Positions 43,283-52,343 of a stretch of 64,000 nt of DNA are shown here, piece by piece. Location of the stretch: the NCBI RefSeq assembly GCF_000710345.2, contig NZ_KL537414.1, positions 18,964-82,963 of the forward strand, in the 5' to 3' direction. The notes below the pieces were generated by a model. It saw only the letters and a list, made by a program, of their open reading frames with translations. It was not told the origin of the DNA and searched no databases. The first letter of the stretch is position 1, and the number at the start of each line of letters is the position of its first letter. Origin of the DNA: Curtobacterium sp. S6 (GTDB taxonomy: Bacteria > Actinomycetota > Actinomycetes > Actinomycetales > Micrococcaceae). A program made the position numbers and the translations under genes.

Positions 43283-43719
43283 GTTCTGGCTTGCGCGGCC
43301 TCCTGCTGGATTCCGATGTTCTCGCCGAGATTCGTCGGTCACGGCCGAATCCCACGATCGTGGCGTTCCTTCGCCGCAGGTCGCACCGAACCCTGTTCGT
43401 CTCGGCGCTGTCCGTGGGAGAGCTGAAAGGCCTGTACCCGCACGGTGAGACCGATCGCTGGCTGGACGAGCTCGGCGAACGCTTCCAGGATCACGTGCTG
43501 AACGTCGACCCCCAGGTGGCCCGCGCCTGGGCGGGGCGTTCGACCCCTGATTCCATACTTCGCATGGGCAAGCACGCCTCGACCTCGTGGACGGGCGCGG
43601 CCGTGGAAGGCCTGGTCGCCGCGACGGCCGAGGTGCACGACCTCACGGTGGTGTCCTCCAAAGCCGACGTCTACCGGGCATGGGGCGTCGAGGCGCAGGA
43701 CCCCTGGCGAGAGAGCTAA
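43279..43719 (+). CDS. PIN-domain ribonuclease, VapC/FitB-like toxin candidate
   Basis: 146 residues. Acidic residues of the PIN active site are in place: D11 and D13 (LLLDSDVLAEI), E48 (LSVGELKG), E110 where most members have Asp (VEGLVAATA), and D130. NVDPQVARAWAG and the C-terminal DPWRES also match VapC/FitB proteins. These enzymes cut tRNA or rRNA and are silenced by a cognate antitoxin. The D-to-E change at position 110 may keep or weaken metal binding. Translationally coupled to the 63-codon ORF by an ATGA overlap. Confidence 0.82.
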   Translation: MSSGLRGLLLDSDVLAEIRRSRPNPTIVAFLRRRSHRTLFVSALSVGELKGLYPHGETDRWLDELGERFQDHVLNVDPQVARAWAGRSTPDSILRMGKHASTSWTGAAVEGLVAATAEVHDLTVVSSKADVYRAWGVEAQDPWRES

Positions 43720-43742
43720 ACGGCCGAGGCCGTGGGCTCCCG

Positions 43743-45050
43743 TCACACCCGGTGGCGAGACGCCGCGCTCGCCGCGCCCCGACGCGGGGCCCCTCGCCAT
43801 CGCCGGAGCTGCCGGCTCCGGTGGAATTCCGTGGCGCGATCGTAGTAGCCCTCGAGCTTGAGCGAGGCGGCGCCCCAAGACCGCGCTTCCATCGCCCGGC
43901 GGCCCTTCTCGCCGAGCTCACCGCGCACCTCGTGGTCCCTGAGGGATGCCACGATCGCACGAAGCATGCCCAATTGCCCCGGCTCGTACAGGCGGCCGGT
44001 CACGCCGTCGTCGATGATGTCCAGGGGCCCGCCCTTGCCGACGGCGACCGTCGCGACCCCTGATGCCATGGCCTCCTGGAGGGTCTGGCCGAAAGTCTCG
44101 AATTCGCCGGGATGAACGAACACGTCAAGGCTCGCGACGTGCTCGGCCAGGTCGGTTCCGGTGAGTTGACCGGTGAATACGGCCTGGTGAAGCGTGGCGC
44201 CCAAGCGGGCGCGTTCGGGACCCGCGCCGATGATCACGAGCCTCACCCCGGGCAATGACTGCACGACCCGCAGGTCCTCGACCTGCTTTTCCGACGCGAG
44301 GCGGCCGACGAAACCCACCGCGAGCTGTCCCTCGGCCACACCGAGGCTTTGCCGAACGCGCTCCGACCGCCGTCCGGGGTGGAACAGTTCCGTGTCGACG
44401 CCGCGGCCCCACTTGAAGACGCGGGGGATCGCGAGCGAATCGAGATAGTCCATCGACGAGTGCGACGGCGCCAGCGTCATCGTGGCGGTCGTGTGGATCG
44501 AGGCGATGCGCTTATTCGCGTAGGCCTTGAGCCACGGCATGCCGTATCGGTGCGTGTACGCCGCGACGTCGGTCTGGTAGACCGCGACGGACGGAATCCC
44601 CAGCGCGTGGGCCGCCGTGACGGCCCGGGCACCCAACACGAAGGGGGAAGCGATGTGCACGACATCGGGGCGGTACTCGGCCATGATGCGGCGCACCGCG
44701 GTCACGGTCCCCATCGAGAATCGCAACGTGGGGTACCCGGCGAGGGGCAGGGAAGGCATCCTGATGGTCGGGGTGCCCTCTACCTCTTCGTACGTCTGGC
44801 CGGGGGCCAGCGTCACGGGGCAGGTGGCGGGCGCCGGGCGGGAGGCCTGGACGTCTTCCGCCGGTCCTACCCGGGGGAGGGACGGCAGGATGGTCGGGGA
44901 CCAGTCCGACGGGGTGAATCCCCGCCCGGAGGGGGCGAGGAACATGACCTCGTGTCCACGGCGCCGCAGGTTCTCGGCGCTTCGCAGCAGCGAGGTCGTC
45001 ACACCGCTGAGGTGGGGAACAAACGATTCGGCAACCATGAGGATTCGCAC
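43743..45050 (-). CDS. GT4-family glycosyltransferase (mannosyltransferase-like)
   Basis: 435 residues, GT-B fold. The N-terminus VRILMVAESFVPHLSGVTTSLL and the donor-binding half with GRLASEKQVEDL and PGEFETFGQTLQEAMASG (EX7E motif) are close to the actinobacterial MgtA/PimB-type mannosyltransferases, which move mannose from GDP-mannose to lipid or glycan acceptors. The C-terminus ends in an Arg/Ala-rich stretch. The GTG at 45050 matches the family start; no Shine-Dalgarno sequence is seen. It stands alone between the PIN gene and the divergent DUF6350 gene, so the acceptor cannot be inferred. Confidence 0.85.
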   Translation of the reverse strand: MRILMVAESFVPHLSGVTTSLLRSAENLRRRGHEVMFLAPSGRGFTPSDWSPTILPSLPRVGPAEDVQASRPAPATCPVTLAPGQTYEEVEGTPTIRMPSLPLAGYPTLRFSMGTVTAVRRIMAEYRPDVVHIASPFVLGARAVTAAHALGIPSVAVYQTDVAAYTHRYGMPWLKAYANKRIASIHTTATMTLAPSHSSMDYLDSLAIPRVFKWGRGVDTELFHPGRRSERVRQSLGVAEGQLAVGFVGRLASEKQVEDLRVVQSLPGVRLVIIGAGPERARLGATLHQAVFTGQLTGTDLAEHVASLDVFVHPGEFETFGQTLQEAMASGVATVAVGKGGPLDIIDDGVTGRLYEPGQLGMLRAIVASLRDHEVRGELGEKGRRAMEARSWGAASLKLEGYYDRATEFHRSRQLRRWRGAPRRGAASAASRHRV

Positions 45051-45158
45051 ACAGCCATACAATCGCGTGGCGGATGCCGGGTGGTCATCAACAAGTAACG
45101 GTCGGTTGAACGATGAATGAAAAGCCAAAACTCAAGGCTCGTGAGATGATGAATCGCG

Positions 45159-47009
45159 ATGATCAAGACGCCTCGTAGACCCTCGCTTCCCCAGTCACTG
45201 CCCATGCCCCTGTGGATGCAGGCAGTGATCGAGATCCTCCTGACCGCGATCGGCTCGTTGCTGTTCGTGGTCGTGATCGTATTCATCGGCTGGTTCACCC
45301 TCGGCATGCCGGGGTCCGTCGGCGCGGTCCTGGGCGGATCGGGTCAGCTCTGGTTGGCCGGCCACGGGGTTGGCCTCCACCTGAACATTCCGAGCGGCGT
45401 GGGGACCACCGCGGTACAAGGCGTCGCGAGCCTGACGCCGCTGGGCCTCACGGTGGTGGTGCTCCTCTTCGTCCGCCGGGCGGGAAAACGCCTCGCCCGC
45501 GCGTCCTACGAAGGCCAGTTCTGGCAGGCCATCGTGGGTGGCGGCCTGACCTACGGGGTCATCTGCGCCGCCGTCAGCCTCCTGACCAGCAGCTCCGCTC
45601 TCGGATCCCATCCGGTGGCCGCGGCCATTATCCCCCTGTGGGTCGTGGTCGTGGGCATGCTGTGGGGCGGGCATCGCGTCGCGGGCTCATGGCTGCGGCT
45701 CGTCGGAATCGACCCCGACAAACTGTCGGAGAAGTACAGCCAGTACTCGCGGTGGACCGGTGCGTATCTCGTCTCGCTCGTCAAGGCCGCGTCCTTGGCG
45801 GCCGTCGGGCTGGTCGGGGTCGGGGCGCTGCTGACCGGGTTGTCGATCTTTGTCCACTGGAACCGCATCATCTCCCTGTACCAGGGCCTCCACGCGGGAG
45901 CCGTGGGCGACTTGGCCGTGACCCTGCTGCAACTGGCGTTGTTGCCGAACCTCATCATCTTTGGTCTGGCGTGGGGGACCGGCGCCGGATTCTCCCTGGG
46001 AACGGGGACCCTCATCTCCCCGGCCGCGACGAACGCCGGTGCCCTCCCTACCCTCCCGATCCTCGGCGCCGTCCCGGCCGAACCCGGGGTCTGGGGCTAC
46101 GCGGTGCTCGTGTTGCCGGTCGTGGTCGGCGCGCTCGCCGGTTGGTACTTCATCCGGGACGGAGAAAACCACCTCGATGAATGGTTCACGTTGCGGCTGT
46201 CCTGGCGTTGGCTGGCCGCGGTCCTGTCGGGCCTCACCGCGGCGATTGGTCTCGGGCTACTCGTGGGGATCGTCGCCTGCATTCTGGCTGCCCTGGCGCA
46301 CGGCTCCCTCGGCGTCGGCCGCTTTACCGATGTGGGGCCCAATCCGTGGCTGACCGGCGCGTGGGCCGCGGTGACCGTCGGCATCGGTTCGTTGATCGGA
46401 CAGCTCTTGGGGCCGTGGATCGAGCGGGATCCCGCGGCGGAGACGTTCCGGTCCGGTTCCTCGGTTCGCGGCCGGACGGCCACGTCCACTCCGGCGGCTT
46501 CCGGGGCCACCGCCCCGCGTGCGGCAGCCGCGGGCACGGCGACCCAGACGGCCTCGTCGGCGGGCTCACCCCAGCGGGAGGCATCCACGGCCGGCGCGAA
46601 AACCTCGCGGACGCGTGCGGCATCATCCCCAGGGCCGGCGTCGGCATCGCACGCCACGCCGAGTTCGCGTACTGATCGGCCGGCCGGTTCGACGGCCGCC
46701 GGGGGCGAGCCCCGCAGGGGCAGCGACGGCAAGGGCCCCCTGCCCCCGAGGCCCCGCGGTTCCACCCGGTTCTCCGCCGCCGCCCAGGAGTCCACACCGG
46801 GCGCGGGCAGTGCGGCTAAACCGGTGGTCACCCCGGAACGGACGCCGAGGGCCAGCAGGCCATCCTCGCGGGCACCGTGGGAAGGCCCCGCGCCGCGGGG
46901 AGAATCCGCCGCCGCGCCGGAGTCGGACCACGCGCTTGAGTCGGAGCGACCCGTGATCGCCCGTCCGCCGCGTCGGCCCCGCAAGGCCAAGGGGGACGGC
47001 GAGAAGTAA
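45159..47009 (+). CDS. DUF6350 multi-pass membrane protein
   Basis: 616 residues. About nine membrane segments occupy residues 15-420, including LTAIGSLLFVVVIVFIGW and PLWVVVVGMLWGG. Residues from about 430 form a long Ala/Ser/Pro/Arg/Gly-rich, presumably disordered cytoplasmic tail. Genes of this family lie just before purN in many actinobacteria, as here, and some are described as cell-division related; the function is not settled. It is separated from purN by a small convergent gene (47026-47451). A GATGAT box lies 8 nt before the ATG. Confidence 0.82.
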   Translation: MIKTPRRPSLPQSLPMPLWMQAVIEILLTAIGSLLFVVVIVFIGWFTLGMPGSVGAVLGGSGQLWLAGHGVGLHLNIPSGVGTTAVQGVASLTPLGLTVVVLLFVRRAGKRLARASYEGQFWQAIVGGGLTYGVICAAVSLLTSSSALGSHPVAAAIIPLWVVVVGMLWGGHRVAGSWLRLVGIDPDKLSEKYSQYSRWTGAYLVSLVKAASLAAVGLVGVGALLTGLSIFVHWNRIISLYQGLHAGAVGDLAVTLLQLALLPNLIIFGLAWGTGAGFSLGTGTLISPAATNAGALPTLPILGAVPAEPGVWGYAVLVLPVVVGALAGWYFIRDGENHLDEWFTLRLSWRWLAAVLSGLTAAIGLGLLVGIVACILAALAHGSLGVGRFTDVGPNPWLTGAWAAVTVGIGSLIGQLLGPWIERDPAAETFRSGSSVRGRTATSTPAASGATAPRAAAAGTATQTASSAGSPQREASTAGAKTSRTRAASSPGPASASHATPSSRTDRPAGSTAAGGEPRRGSDGKGPLPPRPRGSTRFSAAAQESTPGAGSAAKPVVTPERTPRASRPSSRAPWEGPAPRGESAAAPESDHALESERPVIARPPRRPRKAKGDGEK

Positions 47010-47020
47010 AAATCTCGCCG
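46997..47020. terminator. Bidirectional terminator between DUF6350 gene and the 47026 gene
   Basis: CGGCGAGA (46997-47004) pairs with TCTCGCCG (47013-47020); the A-rich loop contains the DUF6350 stop codon TAA. The two genes converge here with 16 bp between them. Confidence 0.5.
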
Positions 47021-47025
47021 CGGCG

Positions 47026-47451
47026 TTAGCGGCCCAACAGCCTATTCATCAGCGCGTCGAAAAGATCCGTCTGGCACTGACCGGTGGATGAGATGGTCAG
47101 CGAGTTCTGCACGCACTCGCGGTAGTCGCTCGTGACGCCCCAGAACGCGAGATTAATGCCGGCGTTGGCGGTGAAATAAAGGTCCCCCAGCAGGAGCAGA
47201 ACCAGGACGACGTGCCCGATCCACGGGCCCTTGACCCGCTTGAGCGAGATCATCGTCAGGATCGTCCAGACGGCGCCCAAGAGAAGAAGCACCATCGCGA
47301 CGATCAGCGCCCAGAAGCCGACGGGCGTGGCGGACAGCACCGTCGCCATGAAACCCGCCACCGACAGGACGATCATCAGCCGAGATCGATAGATCAGCGA
47401 TTCATGCCGTTTGATGGTCTCCGGATCCGTTTCGGGGCTGGGTGAGGTCAT
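47026..47451 (-). CDS. Predicted membrane protein, unknown function
   Basis: 141 residues: a polar N-terminus to about 22, three hydrophobic segments (about 24-44, 46-68 and 77-100) and an outside C-terminal part with two cysteines (ECVQ and QCQTD) that could form a disulfide. No family recognised. Divergent from purN; the two start codons are 38 bp apart. Confidence 0.65.
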   Translation of the reverse strand: MTSPSPETDPETIKRHESLIYRSRLMIVLSVAGFMATVLSATPVGFWALIVAMVLLLLGAVWTILTMISLKRVKGPWIGHVVLVLLLLGDLYFTANAGINLAFWGVTSDYRECVQNSLTISSTGQCQTDLFDALMNRLLGR

Positions 47452-47458
47452 AGGCTCA

Positions 47459-47464
47459 ACCCTA
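47459..47464 (-). promoter_or_regulatory. Candidate -10 box for the 47451 gene
   Basis: TAGGGT on the minus strand, 7 nt before the ATG; part of a face-to-face promoter pair with purN. Confidence 0.38.
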
Positions 47465-47477
47465 CCGGGCGGCTGGG

Positions 47478-47483
47478 TAGAGT
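47478..47483 (+). promoter_or_regulatory. Candidate -10 box of purN
   Basis: TAGAGT followed by 6 nt and the ATG at 47490, predicting a leaderless purN mRNA. Confidence 0.4.
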
Positions 47484-47489
47484 ATGCCC

Positions 47490-48059
47490 ATGCGCATAGT
47501 GGTCATGGTCTCCGGTTCTGGGACCAATCTTCAGTCCATTCTCGATGCCGCGTCGGCCGGTCTGCTCGATGTCGACATCGCCGCCGTCGGGGCGGACAAG
47601 CCCTGCCGGGGACTCGAGCGGGCCCGAGACCGGGGAATCGAGACCTTCACGGTGGCGCCGGGAGAGCATTCCACGCGCGAGGACTGGAACCGCGCCCTCG
47701 AACGGCGGGTCGCGGATTACGCGCCGGATTACGTCATCTTTGCGGGATTCATGCGCATCGTCGACGCCGAGTTCGTGAGGCGTTTCGAACGCCGCATCGT
47801 CAACACGCATCCGGCGCTGTTGCCCTCTTTCCCCGGTGCCCACGGCGTGCGAGATGCCCTGGCCCACGGGGTCAAGATCACCGGCGTGACGGTGCACCTG
47901 GTGGATTCCGGGGTGGACACCGGGCCGATCCTCGACCAAGCGGCGGTTCCCGTTCTCGAGGGGGACGACGAGTCCTCGTTGCACGAGCGGATCAAGGTCC
48001 AGGAGAGGTCATTATTGGTGACGACGATTAAAAAACTCTCCGAGGGGCTAATAGACTGA
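47490..48059 (+). CDS. purN: Phosphoribosylglycinamide formyltransferase
   Basis: 189 residues. Uses 10-formyl-tetrahydrofolate to formylate GAR in step 3 of de novo purine synthesis. Seen: MRIVVMVSGSGTNLQS (phosphate loop) at the N-terminus, YVIFAGFMRIVD, NTHPALLPSFPGAHG with the conserved Asn-x-His, and GVTVHLVDSGVDTGPIL with the catalytic Asp. An ATG six bases upstream is in frame, but the -10 box TAGAGT lies 6 nt before this one and the family starts MRIVV. It is followed by purH at 48 bp. Confidence 0.95.
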   Translation: MRIVVMVSGSGTNLQSILDAASAGLLDVDIAAVGADKPCRGLERARDRGIETFTVAPGEHSTREDWNRALERRVADYAPDYVIFAGFMRIVDAEFVRRFERRIVNTHPALLPSFPGAHGVRDALAHGVKITGVTVHLVDSGVDTGPILDQAAVPVLEGDDESSLHERIKVQERSLLVTTIKKLSEGLID

Positions 48060-48107
48060 GGTCCGTCAGTGGCCGATCAGCGCCATCGTCGACGAGTTGG
48101 AGTTTTC

Positions 48108-49718
48108 GTGTCCCAGACCGACCTGGATCGCATTCCGTTCAGAAGAGCATTGATTTCCGTATTCGATAAAACCGGGTTGGAGGATCTGGCCCGCGGATTG
48201 CACGAGGCCGGCGTGGACATCGTCTCCACGGGGTCGACCGCGGGGACGATCAAGAACGCCGGGGTCCCGGTCACCGAGGTCGCCGAGATCACGGAATTCC
48301 CCGAATGCCTGGAGGGCCGAGTCAAGACCCTTCACCCCAAGATTCACGCGGGGATCCTCGCGGACCGCCGCAAGCAGGACCACGTCGACCAGCTCTCCGA
48401 CCTTGGCGTGGAACCGTTCGACCTCGTGATCGTCAACCTGTATCCTTTCGTCGACACCGTTGCCTCGGGGGCCGGGGAAGAGGACATCATCGAGAAGATC
48501 GATATCGGCGGTCCCTCGATGGTGCGCGCCGCCGCCAAGAACCACCATTCGGTTTCGGTGGTGGTGAACCCGGACCAATACGGCGACGTCGTGGCCGCGG
48601 CCCACCAGGGCGGCTTTGACCTGGCGGCCCGCCGCCGGCTCGCGGCGGGGGCCTTCGCCCACACCGCCGCCTACGACACGGCCGTGGCCACCTGGACCCA
48701 GCAGCAGTTCACGCAGGATCCCGACGCCAACTTCTGGCCCCCGTACGCGGGCCTGGGTTTCGAACGATCCGCGTCCCTGCGGTACGGCGAAAACCCCCAC
48801 CAGCGCGGGGCCCTCTACGTGGACCCGGCCTCGGCACCGGGGATCGCCCAGGCCGAACAGCTGGGTGGCAAGGAGATGTCGTACAACAACTACGTCGACG
48901 GCGACGCCGCGTTACGTGCCGCGTACGACTTCGATGAGCCCGCCGTCGCGATCATCAAACACAACAACCCCTGCGGCATCGCCGTCGGATCCGCCGACGC
49001 CGAGGACCCGATCGCCGAGGCCCACCGCAAGGCCCACGCGTGCGACCCGCTCTCCGCCTACGGCGGCGTGATCGCGGCCAACCGCGAGGTCACTCTCGGT
49101 ATGGCGCAGACCGTCAAGGGGATTTTCACCGAGGTCATCATCGCCCCGTCGTACAGTGAGGAAGCGCTCGAGCTCCTCCAGACCAAGAAGAACCTGCGGA
49201 TCCTGCTCCTCCCGGAGGGCTTCGAGCGCGGTTCGATCGAATACCGCCAGGTCTCCGGCGGCGCGCTGTTCCAGCAGAGCGACCGGCTCCAGGCGGAGGG
49301 CGACGACCCCGCTGCCTGGACCCTCGTCGCGGGCGAGCCCGCGGACGAGAAGACGCTGAAAGACCTGGATTTCGCGTGGCGCTCATTGCGCGCCGCCAAG
49401 TCCAACGGGATCCTGCTGGCCGACGATGGCGCGGCGGTTGGCATCGGCATGGGCCAGGTTAATCGCGTGGATTCGTGCAAGCTCTCGGTCGAGAGGGCCA
49501 ATTCCCTGGGCGAGGACGGCGCCGGGCGTGCCCGCGGCGCGGTGGCCGCATCGGACGCGTTCTTCCCGTTCGCGGACGGGCTCGAGGTCTTGTTGGACGC
49601 GGGCGTGCGCGCCGTCGTGCAGCCCGGTGGATCGATTCGCGACGAAGAAGTTATTGAGGCAGCGCAGAAGGCCGGCGTGACCATGTACACGACCGGTGCC
49701 CGCCATTTCTTCCACTGA
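48108..49718 (+). CDS. purH: Bifunctional AICAR transformylase/IMP cyclohydrolase
   Basis: 536 residues. Catalyses the last two steps of IMP synthesis. The N-terminal MGS-like cyclohydrolase domain shows [29 protein letters not shown] and [16 protein letters not shown]; the C-terminal transformylase domain has [59 protein letters not shown] and the end [18 protein letters not shown] start with GGAG 7 nt upstream; in-frame codons further upstream are not favoured. A 15-bp hairpin terminator follows. Confidence 0.96.
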   Translation: MSQTDLDRIPFRRALISVFDKTGLEDLARGLHEAGVDIVSTGSTAGTIKNAGVPVTEVAEITEFPECLEGRVKTLHPKIHAGILADRRKQDHVDQLSDLGVEPFDLVIVNLYPFVDTVASGAGEEDIIEKIDIGGPSMVRAAAKNHHSVSVVVNPDQYGDVVAAAHQGGFDLAARRRLAAGAFAHTAAYDTAVATWTQQQFTQDPDANFWPPYAGLGFERSASLRYGENPHQRGALYVDPASAPGIAQAEQLGGKEMSYNNYVDGDAALRAAYDFDEPAVAIIKHNNPCGIAVGSADAEDPIAEAHRKAHACDPLSAYGGVIAANREVTLGMAQTVKGIFTEVIIAPSYSEEALELLQTKKNLRILLLPEGFERGSIEYRQVSGGALFQQSDRLQAEGDDPAAWTLVAGEPADEKTLKDLDFAWRSLRAAKSNGILLADDGAAVGIGMGQVNRVDSCKLSVERANSLGEDGAGRARGAVAASDAFFPFADGLEVLLDAGVRAVVQPGGSIRDEEVIEAAQKAGVTMYTTGARHFFH

Positions 49719-49746
49719 CGAATCCCTCTGACAGATCACTCTGGCG

Positions 49747-49779
49747 CGCCGCCGGCTTTCGTCACGAAAGCCGGCGGCG
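49747..49779 (+). terminator. Terminator of the purN-purH operon
   Basis: A perfect 15-bp stem (49747-49761 with 49765-49779) with a TCA loop, 28 bp after the purH stop. Little T run (CGTCGTGCG). Confidence 0.8.
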
Positions 49780-49802
49780 TCGTGCGTTAGGCCACAGTTG
49801 GG

Positions 49803-49808
49803 CACAAT
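49803..49808 (+). promoter_or_regulatory. Candidate -10 box of the LacI-family gene
   Basis: CACAAT followed by GTAGGC and ATG (6-nt gap), a leaderless layout. The adjoining GGCCACAGTTG (49790-49800) resembles part of the uxaC upstream repeats and may be an operator. Confidence 0.38.
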
Positions 49809-49814
49809 GTAGGC

Positions 49815-50870
49815 ATGACCAACGACGAAGACGGCGCGGAAGATCGGGCGGGCCGCGACCAATCCGCCGTCGGGCCCCGCGCGAGCATCTATGACGTCGC
49901 CCGGGAGGCCGGGGTTGCGGCGTCGACCGTGTCGCGAACCTTCTCCCGGCCCGGAAGGGTTTCGTTCGCGACCGCCGAGAAGGTGCGCGCCGCCGCCGAA
50001 AGGCTCGGGTATCGCAAAGAGGCGCTCCGTCGCGCGGGAAGCGCCGATCGCGGGCCGTCGTGGGTGCTGGGCCTCGTGGTCGCCGACATCTCGAACCCGG
50101 TCTTCATCGACATGGTTCAGGGCGTGGAATTCGCCGCGCGGCAGTCCGGCATGACCACCATCCTGTCGAATTCCCGGGAAGACCGGGAACGCGAACGCGA
50201 GGCGATCCAGCGCAGCATCGCCTCGGTCGACGGGCTGATTCTGGCCGGGGCCCGATTGCCGGACGCCGCGATCCGGACCTTCGCCAAACAGAAGGCCATG
50301 GTCGTGATGAACCGCAGCGTCCGCGGCGTGGCGAGCGTGGTGATCGATCAGGCCCAGGGGGCCCGTCTGGCCGTGGAACACCTGGCGGAGCGCGGCGCCG
50401 CCTCGGTCGCGTACCTGGCCGGCCCGGAGACGTCGTGGGCCAACGGAATGCGGTGGGCCGCCATCCGCGATGTCGCCCGCGACCACGGCGTCGAGGCTCG
50501 TCGCATGGGGGCGTACGAGCCAACCATGGCCGGTGGGGGACAGGCCGCGCGGGATTGGCTCCTGCATCGCACGGACGCCGTGATCGCCTATAACGACCTC
50601 ATGGCGCTGTCCTTCATGAGACAGGTCCAAGAAGACGGCGTGAAGGTTCCCGAGGACGTGATGATCGTGGGATTCGACGACCTCCTCGCGTCCTCCCTGG
50701 TGAACCCCCAGCTCTCCACCGTGGTCGGACCGTTCGAAAAAATGGGGGCCACCGCGGCCGCCCACGTCATGGCCATCGCCAACGGGGCGCACGCCGCGAC
50801 CGACCGGCCGGTCACGATGCCGGCCCGGCTCATCGTCCGGGCGAGTTCCTTGGGGACCGGCGGCGGATAG
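49815..50870 (+). CDS. LacI-family transcriptional regulator of the hexuronate locus
   Basis: 351 residues. An N-terminal LacI helix-turn-helix (SIYDVAREAGVAASTVSRTF, residues 25-44) and hinge are followed by a periplasmic-binding-like ligand domain (LGLVVADISNPVF, IDGLILAGARLP-type segments, IVGFDDLLASSLVNPQLSTV). It precedes uxaC by 63 bp in the same direction, so it is the likely local regulator; a hexuronate or its derivative as inducer is inference. Confidence 0.9.
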   Translation: MTNDEDGAEDRAGRDQSAVGPRASIYDVAREAGVAASTVSRTFSRPGRVSFATAEKVRAAAERLGYRKEALRRAGSADRGPSWVLGLVVADISNPVFIDMVQGVEFAARQSGMTTILSNSREDREREREAIQRSIASVDGLILAGARLPDAAIRTFAKQKAMVVMNRSVRGVASVVIDQAQGARLAVEHLAERGAASVAYLAGPETSWANGMRWAAIRDVARDHGVEARRMGAYEPTMAGGGQAARDWLLHRTDAVIAYNDLMALSFMRQVQEDGVKVPEDVMIVGFDDLLASSLVNPQLSTVVGPFEKMGATAAAHVMAIANGAHAATDRPVTMPARLIVRASSLGTGGG

Positions 50871-50877
50871 GGCCTCC

Positions 50878-50902
50878 TGGCAACTTATGGCAACTGGTGG
50901 CC
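50878..50902 (+). promoter_or_regulatory. 10-bp-spaced repeats upstream of uxaC, operator candidate
   Basis: TGGCAACTTA, TGGCAACTGG and TGGCC follow each other at 10-bp intervals, one helical turn. The reverse complement of 50889-50902 (GGCCACCAGTTGCC) resembles GGCCACAGTTGGGC upstream of the regulator gene. LacI-family binding is inferred. Confidence 0.35.
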
Positions 50903-50933
50903 TCCCGGGGCGGCCGCGGCGTGGAATAAGGAC

Positions 50934-52343
50934 ATGACACAGTCCATCGCCTTGAACCCCGACCGCCTCCTCCCGGCGGATCCGGCGACGCGCACGGTGG
51001 CCCGCGAGCTCGTGGCGATCGCCGAGGATCTGCCGTTGCTTTCGCCCCACGGACACGTTGCCGCCGAGTCGATCGCGCGCAATGACGCGTTCCCCGATCC
51101 CGCGACCCTGTTGATCAGCCCGGACCACTACGTCTACCGCCTCCTTAACGCCGACGGCGTCGAGCTGGCCGACGTCAACGCCGGCGCCTCCGAGGGGACC
51201 GACCCGCGCGAGATCTGGCGGACCTTCTGCGAACGGTGGGAGCTCTTCGACGGCACCGCCTCCGGATACTGGCTCCGCCGGGAATTCGCGACCGTTTTCG
51301 GTCTCGACGACTCGACGATCGACGCGGCCCACGCCGATGAGCTTTACGATCAGCTCTCCGCGGTGTTGGCCCGCCCGGAATTTCGGCCCCGCGAGCTCTT
51401 CGACGAATTCAACATCGAGGTTCTCGCGACCACCGACGACCCGCTCGACGACCTGGCGCCCCATCGGGAGTTAGCGCAAGACCCCGCCTTCACGAGCCGG
51501 GTCGTCCCGACCTTCCGCCCGGACGCGTACGTGAAATTCTGGAATCACCAGTTCCCGGCCAACGTCGACCGCTTGATCGATGTGGCCGGCGAGGGACAGA
51601 CCGGGTACCGAGGGTATCTCCGGGCGATGGCCAACCGGCGTCGTTACTTCATCGAGAACGGGGCGGTCTCCGCGGACCACGGGGTGTGGACCCCCACGTC
51701 AGTTCGGCTCGATCCCTCCGAGGCCGCCGCCCTCTTCGACAAGGGACGCAGCGGACAGGCCACGACGGAAGAGGCCCTGCTCTTCGAAGCCGCCATGACC
51801 TACGAGTTCGCGCGGATGTCGGTCGAGGACGGCCTGACGATGACGATCCATCCCGGTTCGTATCGGGACCACAGCGAGAAGACGGTCGGGCGCTTCGGCC
51901 CGGATACGGGCAACGACATCCCCTTCGCGGTCGACTACACGCGTGGCCTGCAACCGCTGCTGAGCGACTTCGGCAATTCCGACGACTTCAACCTGGTCCT
52001 GTTCACGCTGGACGAGACGACCTTCTCCCGCGAGATCGCGCCCCTGGCGGGTTTCTACCGAGCCGTCTACGCGGGCGCGCCGTGGTGGTTCCTCGACGAA
52101 CCCGACGCCATGCGTCGGTTCCGATCGGCGACCACCGGAACCCTGGGATTCTCGCGGACCTCCGGATTCATCGACGATACGCGCGCGTTCTGCTCGATCC
52201 CCGCGCGCCACGACGCCGCCCGTCGCGTGGACGCCGGCTACCTCGCGACCCTGGTGGTCGAACACCGCATCACCGAGGAACGCGCGCGGAAGGCGATCGT
52301 CGAACTGACGGACACCAACCCGAGGAAGGTATTCAAGCTGTGA
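50934..52343 (+). CDS. uxaC: Glucuronate isomerase
   Basis: 469 residues, the family length. Interconverts D-glucuronate and D-fructuronate (and galacturonate/tagaturonate). Family segments: LPLLSPHGHVAAESIARND with metal-ligand-like histidines, DHYVYRLLNADGV, FNIEVLATTDDPLDDLA, VVPTFRPDAY, GRFGPDTGNDIPFAVDYTRG and C-terminal DTNPRKVFKL. AATAAGGAC precedes the ATG. First gene of a six-gene operon; its stop overlaps the next start. Confidence 0.95.
   Translation: MTQSIALNPDRLLPADPATRTVARELVAIAEDLPLLSPHGHVAAESIARNDAFPDPATLLISPDHYVYRLLNADGVELADVNAGASEGTDPREIWRTFCERWELFDGTASGYWLRREFATVFGLDDSTIDAAHADELYDQLSAVLARPEFRPRELFDEFNIEVLATTDDPLDDLAPHRELAQDPAFTSRVVPTFRPDAYVKFWNHQFPANVDRLIDVAGEGQTGYRGYLRAMANRRRYFIENGAVSADHGVWTPTSVRLDPSEAAALFDKGRSGQATTEEALLFEAAMTYEFARMSVEDGLTMTIHPGSYRDHSEKTVGRFGPDTGNDIPFAVDYTRGLQPLLSDFGNSDDFNLVLFTLDETTFSREIAPLAGFYRAVYAGAPWWFLDEPDAMRRFRSATTGTLGFSRTSGFIDDTRAFCSIPARHDAARRVDAGYLATLVVEHRITEERARKAIVELTDTNPRKVFKL

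Noticed and set aside
50878..50902. CRISPR-like or satellite repeat
   Set aside because: Two and a half 10-bp units without spacers or cas genes; better explained as a promoter element.
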